NCBI RefSeq assembly: GCF_014197855.1
Contig: NZ_JACIGJ010000015.1
Span: 32,413-96,412, forward strand
Reading direction: 5' to 3'
Length of the DNA: 64,000 nucleotides
DNA from: Roseospira marina
GTDB taxonomy: Bacteria; Pseudomonadota; Alphaproteobacteria; Rhodospirillales; Rhodospirillaceae
A model generated the notes under the pieces. The model saw only the letters and a list, made by a program, of their open reading frames with translations. It did not search any database and was not told the DNA's origin. Positions 6,937-14,832 of this stretch are shown here, piece by piece. Position 1 is the stretch's first letter. Each line of letters opens with the position of its first letter. The position numbers and the translations under genes were made by a program.

Positions 6937-7302
6937 TTAAAACGCACCCCAGTTGGCGTCCGTCCCGTAAATTTTAAACCGACGTTCATCCTCGATGACC
7001 TCAGCCGTCCGCTCGATCTGCGGATCATTGTGACCCGTGAGAATATTCCACGCACGTTCCGCGTAGAACTCTGCGATCACATCCTTCATGTATTGGGCCT
7101 GACGCTCCGTCATACCCTTCATGACGCGCGATTTGCGGGCGATGTCCTGCATCGCGCCCTTGTGCCCATTCAGGACCGCGGGCGCGCCGCGCGCGATCGC
7201 CGTTCTGTGCTGCTCCACCAGCGTCTCCAGCGTCCGAAACACTAGGTCCGGCCGCGCATCGAGCAGGTCTCGCACCGACCTCGATCTCTCCTTTGGGGTC
7301 AT
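6937..7302 (-). CDS. Hypothetical protein with WG tail
   Basis: 121 residues, mostly helical (RDLLDARPDLVFRTLETLVEQ), with a basic middle and the C-terminus DANWGAF. It is not related to the tandem family at 1627-3310 apart from the tail. Upstream is the GCGCTACAACA promoter-like element (about 7332-7342), which resembles the one before the candidate RNA at 1280. Confidence 0.7.
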   Translation of the reverse strand: MTPKERSRSVRDLLDARPDLVFRTLETLVEQHRTAIARGAPAVLNGHKGAMQDIARKSRVMKGMTERQAQYMKDVIAEFYAERAWNILTGHNDPQIERTAEVIEDERRFKIYGTDANWGAF

Positions 7303-7596
7303 AACTGTCTCACTTCAAATTGTTCTAAGCATGTTGTAGCGCAACGCTGTCGGGGATGCGCCAGGGAAGTGCGCCCGCAGCGCGTCGCGCACGGCGCACA
7401 GGAAGCGTCTCTGAGCGCGTCTCGCTCACGCGCGCACATCGACACGCGCTCGACAATGGATCGCGCTCAGTGACGTTCTCTAAGCGATTCCACGATATCG
7501 CGCTTTCGCTCTTTCGCGAACGCGCGCTCTGAAACGCAACAAGGGGCGCCCATCTGGACACCCCTTGCGCGGCGAGAAGAATGAGGTGGTCTGCGT
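7303..7596. other. Non-coding gap
   Basis: Contains a promoter-like GCGCTACAAC (minus strand, about 7332-7341) for 6937-7302, GC-rich stretches with TTCGC words and a hairpin at 7540-7567. A 78-codon minus-strand frame here has no ribosome-binding site and an Arg-rich, non-coding composition. Confidence 0.5.
7540..7567 (-). terminator. Hairpin after 7597-7827
   Basis: CAAGGGG and CCCCTTG enclose a 14-base loop 30 bases past the stop at 7597. No long T-run follows, so termination efficiency is uncertain. Confidence 0.5.
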
Positions 7597-7827
7597 CTAG
7601 GCGACTACCTCGACCAGCACCACATGGCCAATGCTAGCCGGCAGCACGATGCGTCCATTGTTCTCCAGATGCGCCCGGAACTCGTCACCAGTCATGCCGT
7701 TCACACTGCCCGACAACATGATCGGCGCCTTGCCTTCATTGGCCCGCAGAAACCGCTCGATCGGCATTGTACCCAGCTCTTCCGAGCAGCTCTTGGACTG
7801 GTCTATCTCCGTCACCTTGATGCGCAT
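7597..7827 (-). CDS. Hypothetical protein, 76 aa
   Basis: Opens MRIKVTEIDQSKSCSEELG and ends in a hydrophobic strand (GHVVLVEVVA). It lies three bases after the stop of 7831-8676, so it is translated from the same mRNA. No recognisable family. Confidence 0.65.
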   Translation of the reverse strand: MRIKVTEIDQSKSCSEELGTMPIERFLRANEGKAPIMLSGSVNGMTGDEFRAHLENNGRIVLPASIGHVVLVEVVA

Positions 7828-7830
7828 GAC

Positions 7831-8676
<846 letters not shown>

Positions 8677-8701
8677 GGTCTTCTCCGTACTCATATGTGT
8701 T

Positions 8702-8728
8702 AAAAAGCCGCATCGCGTCTTGCGATGC
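8702..8728 (-). terminator. Terminator-like hairpin in the leader of 7831-8676
   Basis: On the minus strand GCATCGC, five bases, GCGATGC, then GGC and TTTTT, only 26 bases before the start codon. The upstream gene already has its own terminator (8796-8813), so this looks like an attenuator in the leader. Confidence 0.5.
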
Positions 8729-8795
8729 TTTCGTTTTATCGTATGCCTGTAGGATATACGGCTGGGTTTTTAAATACTGACGCGGACAATAAAAA

Positions 8796-8813
8796 GGAGC
8801 GCGGCCGCGCTCC
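8796..8813 (-). terminator. Intrinsic terminator
   Basis: GGAGCGCGG and its exact complement, followed on the minus strand by TTTTT, directly after the stop codon of 8814-9002. Confidence 0.8.
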
Positions 8814-9002
8814 CTATGCTGCATTTGGCGGAGGCGGATCGGGCAGCGGCTCGATCACGCCAAGTGTGGCTCGCGGACGTTCCCGAGACCGTTCGATCGG
8901 CGGGTGTGAGCACCGCATGGCAATCACGTAGCCAGTCTCCAGCGGCGAGGCGATGACCGCGACGACGCGCATGCCGTTTTCGTCGCACAAGGGGCAGGAC
9001 AT
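8814..9002 (-). CDS. Small Cys-containing protein, 62 aa
   Basis: Opens MSCPLCDENGMRVVAV with a CPLC knuckle and has a second Cys near residue 31, then a Pro-rich tail (PLPDPPPP). A half zinc-ribbon is possible. The stop is followed immediately by a strong terminator, which supports the frame. Confidence 0.6.
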   Translation of the reverse strand: MSCPLCDENGMRVVAVIASPLETGYVIAMRCSHPPIERSRERPRATLGVIEPLPDPPPPNAA

Positions 9003-9013
9003 GATGATCTCCT

Positions 9014-9259
9014 TCACGAACGCGACGAGGGCGAGAGCCGGCCGATCAGGCCCGCCACGAGCAGAAACACCCGCGTCCCGGCGAACGTCACAAGCGCCGT
9101 GACGAGGAAGAGCAAGGTGCGGGCCAACGTGGTCAGCGGCTTGTAGGTTAGCTCGAACAGATGGTGCGGCGACCAGAACAGGCCGCCCAAACCCAACAGC
9201 GCCGACTGGCGCCAGCTTGCGTTTCGTTTCCAGCACACGTCGGTCGGTGTCTTGAACAT
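9014..9259 (-). CDS. Small membrane protein
   Basis: 81 residues with one long or two short hydrophobic segments near residues 45-70 (LLFLVTALVTFAGTRVFLLVAG) and an N-terminal basic region. AGGAGG lies eight bases before the ATG. It lies between an exonuclease gene and a small Cys protein in one operon. Role unknown. Confidence 0.65.
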   Translation of the reverse strand: MFKTPTDVCWKRNASWRQSALLGLGGLFWSPHHLFELTYKPLTTLARTLLFLVTALVTFAGTRVFLLVAGLIGRLSPSSRS

Positions 9260-9271
9260 GTGATCGGCCTC

Positions 9272-9844
9272 CTAAGCCGCGTCTCTGATGACGGAAGAGG
9301 GCAGGGTGATCCAGCCCCAGTCGAGAGCCTTGAAGAAACACTCCATCATCACGGTCACGTCGTAGTCCGCGCCGTGTGCAAGGTCGTGGTCGTAGTAGAC
9401 GCCGCAGGAGAAGCACAGCTTCTCCAAAGACGGCACGGCGCCGGTCGGCGTGGCGAAGCGCCCGTTCAACATCGTGTCCAGGAACGGCCCCACCTCCGAC
9501 AGTCCAACCCGGCGGAACTCACCGTTGATGAACGGCGCGTCAAAGCCGACGCCGTTGTGAGCTACAGTCATAATTGACTTATTCAAAATGACGTGCGTTT
9601 TCGGCGCCACTTCGTCCCACAGCGGCTTGCCGATCAGATCGGCCGCCGTGATGCCATGCACAGCCTGGGCCTTCTCCGTGATCGAACGCTGCGGATCAAT
9701 CCGTTGTACGAAGTTGAGTTTGCGGCTCCGGCTCTCCAGGCACCAGAGTTGCACACAGACCTCGACGATCCGCTGATCACCGGGCGTACCATCCTTGCCG
9801 AGCAGACCTGTCGTCTCAAGGTCGAGACCAGCGATAAGAGCCAT
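9272..9844 (-). CDS. DnaQ-like 3'-5' exonuclease
   Basis: 190 residues of the DEDDh exonuclease superfamily. Motif ExoI is DLETTG at residues 8-13, ExoII is AHNGVGFDAPF near 94, and ExoIII is HGADYDV near 157-163, which supplies the catalytic His. Size matches a stand-alone proofreading subunit (epsilon-like). It may proofread for the phage DnaE-type polymerase (36838-40188), which has no exonuclease domain of its own. An operator-like site lies inside the gene (9567-9578) and another at 9871-9882 upstream. Confidence 0.85.
   Translation of the reverse strand: MALIAGLDLETTGLLGKDGTPGDQRIVEVCVQLWCLESRSRKLNFVQRIDPQRSITEKAQAVHGITAADLIGKPLWDEVAPKTHVILNKSIMTVAHNGVGFDAPFINGEFRRVGLSEVGPFLDTMLNGRFATPTGAVPSLEKLCFSCGVYYDHDLAHGADYDVTVMMECFFKALDWGWITLPSSVIRDAA
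9567..9578. promoter_or_regulatory. RTCA-N4-TGAY site inside the exonuclease gene
   Basis: GTCATAATTGAC, a perfect palindrome identical to the site at 61981-61992 but lying within coding sequence. Confidence 0.45.
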
Positions 9845-9870
9845 GATGGTGTCCTTGTCGTAGATGATAA

Positions 9871-9882
9871 ATCAACTCTTAC
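9871..9882. promoter_or_regulatory. Degenerate operator-like site
   Basis: ATCAACTCTTAC deviates in one position (T for G) from RTCA-N4-TGAY. It lies 27 bases upstream of the exonuclease start at 9844 and overlaps the stop of 9872-10096. Confidence 0.4.
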
Positions 9883-10096
9883 TTATCTCGCGTCGCAACG
9901 CAAGACGAGTCTGATTGGTCAATTCGATCACCTCGTGGTCGGCGAGGCCCTGACAGAGGTCCAGGGCGGTGTCCACAGCGATGAACGCCGCCTTTGGGCT
10001 CATTTTGCCATGCTCCAACTTCCAAGCGATCGTGCCCAGGAGATCGCTGAGCTTCCGACTCAGCTCTTGGGTATGTGTCGGCCAGTCGTCGGGCAT
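9872..10096 (-). CDS. Hypothetical helical protein, 74 aa
   Basis: Opens MPDDWPTHTQELSRKL; almost wholly helical. GGAG lies seven bases before the ATG at 10096. Unrecognised. Confidence 0.6.
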   Translation of the reverse strand: MPDDWPTHTQELSRKLSDLLGTIAWKLEHGKMSPKAAFIAVDTALDLCQGLADHEVIELTNQTRLALRREISKS

Positions 10097-10117
10097 GATG
10101 GTTCTCCACATTCGGTA

Positions 10118-10486
10118 TCAGTACAGCGATCCACAGGCTGAGGTCATAAAGTCAACCTGCACTTGATTCAAATCACGCTCGCGCTCGGGCGTGTCTTCAT
10201 CTCTGCTAAAAATCTCAACTACAAGTTCCTCCCGTATTTCTCTCATTCTATCATTCCCAATATCAAAAAGATGCGGGTACACAATCTTCATATATTGTTT
10301 TCTATCACCATAGATGACAATTTTCTCCTGAAGGTCACGATCCATCGCCCTCTGTTCCATAATGGTATAAAACAAGAAGCAGCGCGCCTGATACTCCCTT
10401 GCCTGTTGCGGATCAGCGTGCGCCGAAGTTCCGAACAGACCGGAGAAGATCAGCGTCATCATGGCAGCTTTGGATACGCGACTCAT
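10118..10486 (-). CDS. Secreted hypothetical protein
   Basis: 122 residues starting MSRVSKAAMMTLIFSGLFG, a typical signal peptide with a likely cleavage after SAHA near residue 25. AAGGA lies six bases before this ATG. The mature part is charged and helical with two Cys (RCFLFY, SACGSLY). Probably exported to the periplasm; role unknown. Confidence 0.65.
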   Translation of the reverse strand: MSRVSKAAMMTLIFSGLFGTSAHADPQQAREYQARCFLFYTIMEQRAMDRDLQEKIVIYGDRKQYMKIVYPHLFDIGNDRMREIREELVVEIFSRDEDTPERERDLNQVQVDFMTSACGSLY

Positions 10487-10488
10487 GG

Positions 10489-10686
10489 TCATTCCTTTTT
10501 CGTGACACGGGCGCGAACACGCACCCGATAGATGACGTTGCTTGACGTCACCTTGGTATCACGATGCATCGGGTCCGTGTAGAAAATCCCGTAGCGCGTG
10601 CGATAGGCGGAAACCGTGACGTCGCCGTCTGATCGAACTGGTCGCGTGTTTTGGCGCGACCGAGAACATAGCTGGAGGCAATCATT
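10489..10686 (-). pseudogene. Short gene interrupted by an apparent frameshift
   Basis: An ATG overlapping the stop of 10682-10966 opens a frame (MIASSYVLGRAKTRDQFDQ) that loses coding character near 10630. The coding signal resumes in the -1 frame (DGDVTVSAYRTRYGIFY) and runs to a stop at 10489 that overlaps the next start. Neither frame alone makes a credible gene. A deletion or insertion, a base error, or less likely a programmed shift would explain it. Confidence 0.4.
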
Positions 10687-10966
10687 CGGCAGCCTCCGGC
10701 TTGAGCGCACCCTCATCGCTTTTGAGGTCGCGGAGCGCCTGGCGTACGACCTCGACAGCCGGGCTGGTGCGCGCATTCATGAACGCCAGATCGGCCGCCA
10801 TAGACAGCAGGTCGAGCCGCGGGCTTGGGACACACGCGCGCACGTTCGCCGCGCGCGTGTGTCCCACGATCTCGTTGATCGCCGCATCCAGCTCGATCGT
10901 CGTGTACGGGATCCTGTTGGGTCGCGCCGGGCGGCGAGCGATCGGGCGTAGGCGCTCGTCAATCAT
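10682..10966 (-). CDS. Hypothetical protein, 94 aa
   Basis: Opens MIDERLRPIARRPARPNR; basic N-terminus, helical C-terminus (VEVVRQALRDLKSDE). The ATG overlaps the last codons of the upstream zinc-ribbon gene by eight bases. Unrecognised. Confidence 0.65.
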   Translation of the reverse strand: MIDERLRPIARRPARPNRIPYTTIELDAAINEIVGHTRAANVRACVPSPRLDLLSMAADLAFMNARTSPAVEVVRQALRDLKSDEGALKPEAAE

Positions 10967-11120
10967 GGCGCTCTCCATCCTCGCTGATCTCTTCGCTGTC
11001 GCAGGGACTAATGGCGCGCTCGTCGCACTCCGGGCATTCCTCGTCGCACATCGTGCCCCATTCGCTATCCCATTCATGCCCGCAGGCCGGGCAGCGGTAG
11101 TAATTCACATACCAAGTCAT
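10959..11120 (-). CDS. Small zinc-ribbon protein, 53 aa
   Basis: Opens MTWYVNYYRCPACGHEWD, then CDEECPECDE near residue 30: two CxxC pairs as in a zinc ribbon. It is related in pattern to 4691-4885 (CPxCGxEW). An operator-like site (11116-11127) overlaps the start codon. Confidence 0.6.
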   Translation of the reverse strand: MTWYVNYYRCPACGHEWDSEWGTMCDEECPECDERAISPCDSEEISEDGERHD

Positions 11121-11127
11121 GTCTGAT
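11116..11127. promoter_or_regulatory. RTCA-N4-TGAY operator-like site
   Basis: GTCATGTCTGAT, followed on the plus strand by the common flank TTACC; it overlaps the ATG of 10959-11120. Confidence 0.55.
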
Positions 11128-11143
11128 TTACCTTGCTACCGAC

Positions 11144-11330
11144 TCAATCGACGTACCGGCCGGCGGCCGTCAGATCCTCGATCGTCTCGAAGAACTCGGG
11201 CGCTTCGTCGTCCGACACCCTCCCGATTGTCGACGTTCTTCTTGAAGAACCAGGAGAGACCACGAAGGTCCGGCCCCAAGCCTATTGCTGCCTTCAGGCA
11301 AGCGGCGCAGATGATTTTTCGAAGGATCAC
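11144..11330 (-). pseudogene. Short gene interrupted by an apparent frameshift
   Basis: A GTG at 11330 overlapping the upstream stop opens MILRKIICAACLKAAIGLG and later WFFKKNVDNRE, coding-like until about 11222. The coding signal then continues in the +1 frame (VSDDEAPEFFETIEDLTAAG) to the stop at 11144. Either one broken gene, or a first frame followed by a 24-codon GTG-started frame with GGGAGG directly before it. Confidence 0.4.
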
Positions 11331-11644
11331 TGGTTGGTCTCCTTGGGTGTGATCTTGATGCTGACCTGGAACTGGTCAGCAAGCATCTGAGCCACCTCCT
11401 TGGAGACCAGTTGCCGCATGGCTTCTCGATCGCCATACCGATCCATCACGGCCTGCAAAACCGTCTTTCGGGCCAGATCCTTCGGGTCGAAGGAACCGGA
11501 CCCCTGATGTGTGAGATGCGTGACCTGCTGGGCGACGGCTTCGCGGATCCACTCGCGCAGGTTCTCCTTGGTTACACCAAGGTCGTTAAACATGAAGTTG
11601 CGGAAAGCCTCGTACTTCTCCGCGTTCGACATGAAGGTCCCCAT
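11327..11644 (-). CDS. Hypothetical helical protein
   Basis: 105 residues (MGTFMSNAEKYEAFRNFM...), helical throughout. Part of the operon beginning at 12109; the ATG directly follows the upstream TAA with GAGG eight bases before it. It resembles 14485-14820 in its helical pattern and ending, but without clear identity. Confidence 0.6.
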   Translation of the reverse strand: MGTFMSNAEKYEAFRNFMFNDLGVTKENLREWIREAVAQQVTHLTHQGSGSFDPKDLARKTVLQAVMDRYGDREAMRQLVSKEVAQMLADQFQVSIKITPKETNQ

Positions 11645-12109
11645 TTACTGCTCCTCGTTCTCGTCGTTCTCGTCGACCGGCACCCAAACCCACGCCCGCA
11701 CATAGCAACCCGGATCGTCGCCCTCAGAAACCATCTCGGACAGGGCGGCATCGTCGGCCGGCTCGTCGATCTCGATCAGGCCGTCCTTCGCGTACATGTC
11801 GTGGGCCTTCTCGACGATCTTGCGCAGGCGTGCGGTGTCGATATCGTCGTTCTTTTCGGCTACAGGCTCGTGCGCCGCAGCGATGTCGCTTTCGCTCGGC
11901 TCGTGACCACAGGAGCGGTAGGCAGCGTTCCATGCACGCTGATACAGCCACGGTTTTCCCCGTGCCTGCGCCTCATCGCTCGCCGCGTTCGCCTCTTTAT
12001 GCGCGGGCGCGCGCGAATTATTGTTCGCGAACGCAGATGACCAAATCACCCGCTCCGCCTGTTTAACAAACTCGTCGTCCGTTAATTCCGACCAATTGAT
12101 CTCGCTCAT
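11645..12109 (-). CDS. Acidic hypothetical protein
   Basis: 154 residues with a strongly acidic C-terminus (VPVDENDENEEQ). The first third (LTDDEFVKQAERVIWSSAF) and the DTARLRKIVEKAHDMY segment are helical. Unrecognised. Confidence 0.65.
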   Translation of the reverse strand: MSEINWSELTDDEFVKQAERVIWSSAFANNNSRAPAHKEANAASDEAQARGKPWLYQRAWNAAYRSCGHEPSESDIAAAHEPVAEKNDDIDTARLRKIVEKAHDMYAKDGLIEIDEPADDAALSEMVSEGDDPGCYVRAWVWVPVDENDENEEQ

Positions 12110-12151
12110 GCTAATATTCCTCGTGACACGTCCAAAGTCTCAACAAACAAG

Positions 12152-12391
12152 TCATTCGACTTTCCGCACGCGCAGGCTTTCACCAAACTCCCGCATCCTC
12201 AGAACGTGCTGAACGTTGATCTGACGGATCCGCTCCCGCTGATCGTCGGTCAGGTCTTCCCACGCCGACCCGCTTCGACCGGCACTCACAAGCGCCTCCT
12301 CGTACCGTTCCTTGTGATCATCCTCGACGGCCTGAGCGACGAACGCCCGGCGCTCGGCTTCGTTCATGTTGAGCCACCACTCTTCGCTCAT
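12152..12391 (-). CDS. Hypothetical protein, 79 aa
   Basis: Opens MSEEWWLNMNEAERRAF; charged and helical. The ATG overlaps the stop of the DUF4942 gene (ATGA), so translation is coupled. No family recognised. Confidence 0.65.
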   Translation of the reverse strand: MSEEWWLNMNEAERRAFVAQAVEDDHKERYEEALVSAGRSGSAWEDLTDDQRERIRQINVQHVLRMREFGESLRVRKVE

Positions 12392-13239
12392 CGTGCATCT
12401 CCCAATGTCGCACCACATTCCTCGGCAATCAGCTTGTTGGCCTTCTCGACCAGATCGGGGCGCAGCATCCAGAGATGCACGTTTCCGTTCTTGAACCACT
12501 TCACACGGAAGTAGCTGTCGCGGTCGATGATCTCGCCGCGCTCGATGCGCTCGCCGCATCGCTTGCCGGCGCGCACGGCGTCGAGGATTTGCGAGGGCAG
12601 GGCGGCGCACCGGTCCGGCACGGGCTTGCCGTCCAGGACGTGCATTACGCGGTCCAGATCAGCGATCCGATCGTCGTCGCGGCCATACCGCGTCCAGGAG
12701 CCGAACTCATTGAGCGCGTGCCCCAGCACGATCCGATCGTCGATCTTGAAGGCGTCGTGACTGCGATAGCGCCGGTCAAGCCGGCGAAACGTTTCGACCA
12801 GACCGCGCCGAAAGATCACGTCGGCGTCGGCGCGCAGCGCGCCGAACGTGGCGCGCAGGTTCTCGACCGTGACCTCCGGCGGATCCTTCTCGATGTCGTC
12901 CTGGAACTTCGCCTTCGCCGTCGCGTCCATGACGGTATAGAGACCCAGGCTCTCGGCCATGTAGGTCCAGACGTCGCGGTCGATCTCCTTGCGAACGTCG
13001 TCCATCGCGCGCTTCGTGATGCCGCTGTAGACGACGCTCCACATGGCCCCGGTGCTGGACGTCAGGCTGCTCAGACCGTGCCCTGTGCCGGCGGCAGTCT
13101 TGTACGCCTTCATGCCCTCGATGATGGCCTCGAAGCCCGCCTCGATGCGCTCCAGCGCGCGGTCGCGGTGCCCGACCAGCTCCTCGGCGCTCGCCTTGCG
13201 CACCATATCGGTGCTGGCGTTTGTCCAGGTGCCGCTCAT
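12388..13239 (-). CDS. DUF4942 protein
   Basis: 283 residues. The order of motifs is that of the DUF4942 family found on plasmids and phages: ERIEAGFEAIIEGM near residue 30, then PPEVTVENLRATFGAL, FRRGLVETFRRLDRRY, KIDDRIVL, LDRVMHVLDGKP and finally FKNGNVHLWMLRPDLVEK near the end. Some relatives carry a methyltransferase domain; this one does not. Start at 13239 chosen from the overlap with the upstream stop. Confidence 0.75.
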   Translation of the reverse strand: MSGTWTNASTDMVRKASAEELVGHRDRALERIEAGFEAIIEGMKAYKTAAGTGHGLSSLTSSTGAMWSVVYSGITKRAMDDVRKEIDRDVWTYMAESLGLYTVMDATAKAKFQDDIEKDPPEVTVENLRATFGALRADADVIFRRGLVETFRRLDRRYRSHDAFKIDDRIVLGHALNEFGSWTRYGRDDDRIADLDRVMHVLDGKPVPDRCAALPSQILDAVRAGKRCGERIERGEIIDRDSYFRVKWFKNGNVHLWMLRPDLVEKANKLIAEECGATLGDAR

Positions 13240-13856
13240 TCCTCGCCCTCCCGACGACTGTCGGCGGACACCGGATCCGGGCCGGGCAGGGGGCCGAAGG
13301 CTGGCTTCGCGGCCTGCTTGGCGCGGATCCGGTCGATCTTTCCCCAGACGCGCGTCAGCTCCGTCACGCCGCAGGTGTGCATACACACGTCGTGCGCCAG
13401 GCAGAGAGACGCGAGCGTGACCATCACGCCGCCGATCTCCTGCTCCAGCTCGCCGACCGGGCGGCCGAACACATAGTCCACGAGCTGATGCGCCTCGGTC
13501 GCCGTGCAGCCGGCCGCCTGAACCAACTCCAAAGCCTCTTCGAGGAACCTGTGGTTCCGCTCCGTTCGATCGTTGGCGATCTCCTTTCCAAAGCACGCCT
13601 CAACCCAGGGGGCGACCGCGCCCTGGAACAGCAGGGTCTGAATTTCGCAGGAGACCGGGACCGAGGTGATCGACCAGCGATCGCTACACCCGAGAAAATC
13701 GCCGTTCGTCGGCTTAGGCCCTTCGTTCCAGTCCCAGTCACTCTTGAGGCGTTCGTGGACCCACTCACGTGCGGCGGCCTCATGAAAGAAGCCGTGGTTT
13801 TCGACCTCGCCCGGCATCGTCGACCGGATGGACGCCAGATACATGACGTCGTTCAT
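13236..13856 (-). CDS. MazG-like nucleotide pyrophosphohydrolase
   Basis: 206 residues. The C-terminal half matches all-alpha NTP pyrophosphohydrolases of the MazG superfamily: ERNHRFLEEALELVQAAG (the ExxE helix near residue 110), EIGGVMVTLASLC (second metal-binding helix), then VWGKIDRIRAKQAAKP. The N-terminal 80 residues are family-specific. A likely role is cleaving unwanted or modified nucleoside triphosphates. The gene is coupled to both neighbours by ATGA overlaps. Confidence 0.75.
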   Translation of the reverse strand: MNDVMYLASIRSTMPGEVENHGFFHEAAAREWVHERLKSDWDWNEGPKPTNGDFLGCSDRWSITSVPVSCEIQTLLFQGAVAPWVEACFGKEIANDRTERNHRFLEEALELVQAAGCTATEAHQLVDYVFGRPVGELEQEIGGVMVTLASLCLAHDVCMHTCGVTELTRVWGKIDRIRAKQAAKPAFGPLPGPDPVSADSRREGEE

Positions 13857-14290
13857 GACGTTTCTCCTCGCAGCTTCGCGAACGCGAATTGCAGCGTCTT
13901 GCTGGGGTCGTCGATGTTCAGATTCTCGCGCAAGATGTTTGGTGTGACGCGGCTCATGCCTGACACGCTGTGTCCGCACTGTCCGCACGATGCCAAAAAC
14001 TCCACCGCCTTCGCCTCGTCGGGCGTCAGCAGCACGCCGGGCTTCTCCGTCTCGACGATCGTCCAATTCTCTTCAGGGTCCGCGTTGTCGCCCCAAAAGA
14101 AGGCGATCGGGTTCTCGCCGGCGCGTAGCCGATCCTGAAGCCCAGGATCATGCGCGGCGAGTTTCGTGAGAGTCCTGCGCACGAACGTGCGCAGGAAGTC
14201 CTCGGCCTCCTGGCGGGTCGTGAAAGACGCAGCGAGGGGGCGGGCGTCGTCAGTGTTCGCCGTCTCAATGATGGCTGTGTAGATTTTCAT
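13853..14290 (-). CDS. Hypothetical protein, 145 aa
   Basis: First gene of the operon 14290-12152. Opens MKIYTAIIETANTDDARPL and contains a CGQCGH knuckle near residue 101. An N-terminal strand and helix (FTTRQEAEDFLRTFV) are predicted. No family recognised. The upstream gap has TTCGCGATT-type repeats and no operator-like site. Confidence 0.65.
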   Translation of the reverse strand: MKIYTAIIETANTDDARPLAASFTTRQEAEDFLRTFVRRTLTKLAAHDPGLQDRLRAGENPIAFFWGDNADPEENWTIVETEKPGVLLTPDEAKAVEFLASCGQCGHSVSGMSRVTPNILRENLNIDDPSKTLQFAFAKLRGETS

Positions 14291-14484
14291 CGTGCTTTCG
14301 CCTTTTTCGCTTTGTCGCGCATTCGCGCATTCGCGATTTTCTGACTCTAGCGAACGCGCGACGGCGTAGCGAATGGGTTCTTGACCCTTGATGCTCGTGA
14401 TTGGGTGTATGTGCCGACCAACTCCACCTTCCCGGCACAGGAAGCAATCGCGAAATACCCTCGTATTCGGCGTTTCGCGAACAG

Positions 14485-14820
14485 TTAGTCGCCTTTTTCG
14501 GCGTTCGGATCCAACGCAGGCAGTCCAGTGAACGACACCGTGATGCCCTGGGCGAGGGCCTTCTGGAGTTCTCCGTCAAGGCGCCTCTGAAGTAAGTGAA
14601 GCGCCTTATCCACGGCCTTCTTCACAGAGATGCCATCCCCAGCCGTAACCTTGGCGTACAGCTCGTCCGCCAGTCGCTGAATGACCTGGTTTTTGATCTC
14701 TGACCGGATCTGGTTGGGATCGATACCTTTCAATGCCTGTTGAATGAGTGTCTGAGTCACCCGGTCAGAGGCGCGCCGGATGATCATCTCGCGCTCTTGC
14801 GGTGTCAGTTCGACGTTCAT
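14485..14820 (-). CDS. Hypothetical helical protein
   Basis: 111 residues, opening MNVELTPQEREMIIRR, nearly all helix with heptad spacing (VKKAVDKALHLLQRRLDG). It follows RtcB by 12 bases. It may be a small structural or adaptor protein; unrecognised. Confidence 0.65.
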   Translation of the reverse strand: MNVELTPQEREMIIRRASDRVTQTLIQQALKGIDPNQIRSEIKNQVIQRLADELYAKVTAGDGISVKKAVDKALHLLQRRLDGELQKALAQGITVSFTGLPALDPNAEKGD

Positions 14821-14832
14821 CGTTGTGCGCCT

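Noticed and set aside
7325..7561. 78-codon minus-strand frame
   Set aside because: No ribosome-binding site, Arg/Ser-rich composition like an out-of-frame reading, and it overlaps a promoter-like element and a hairpin.
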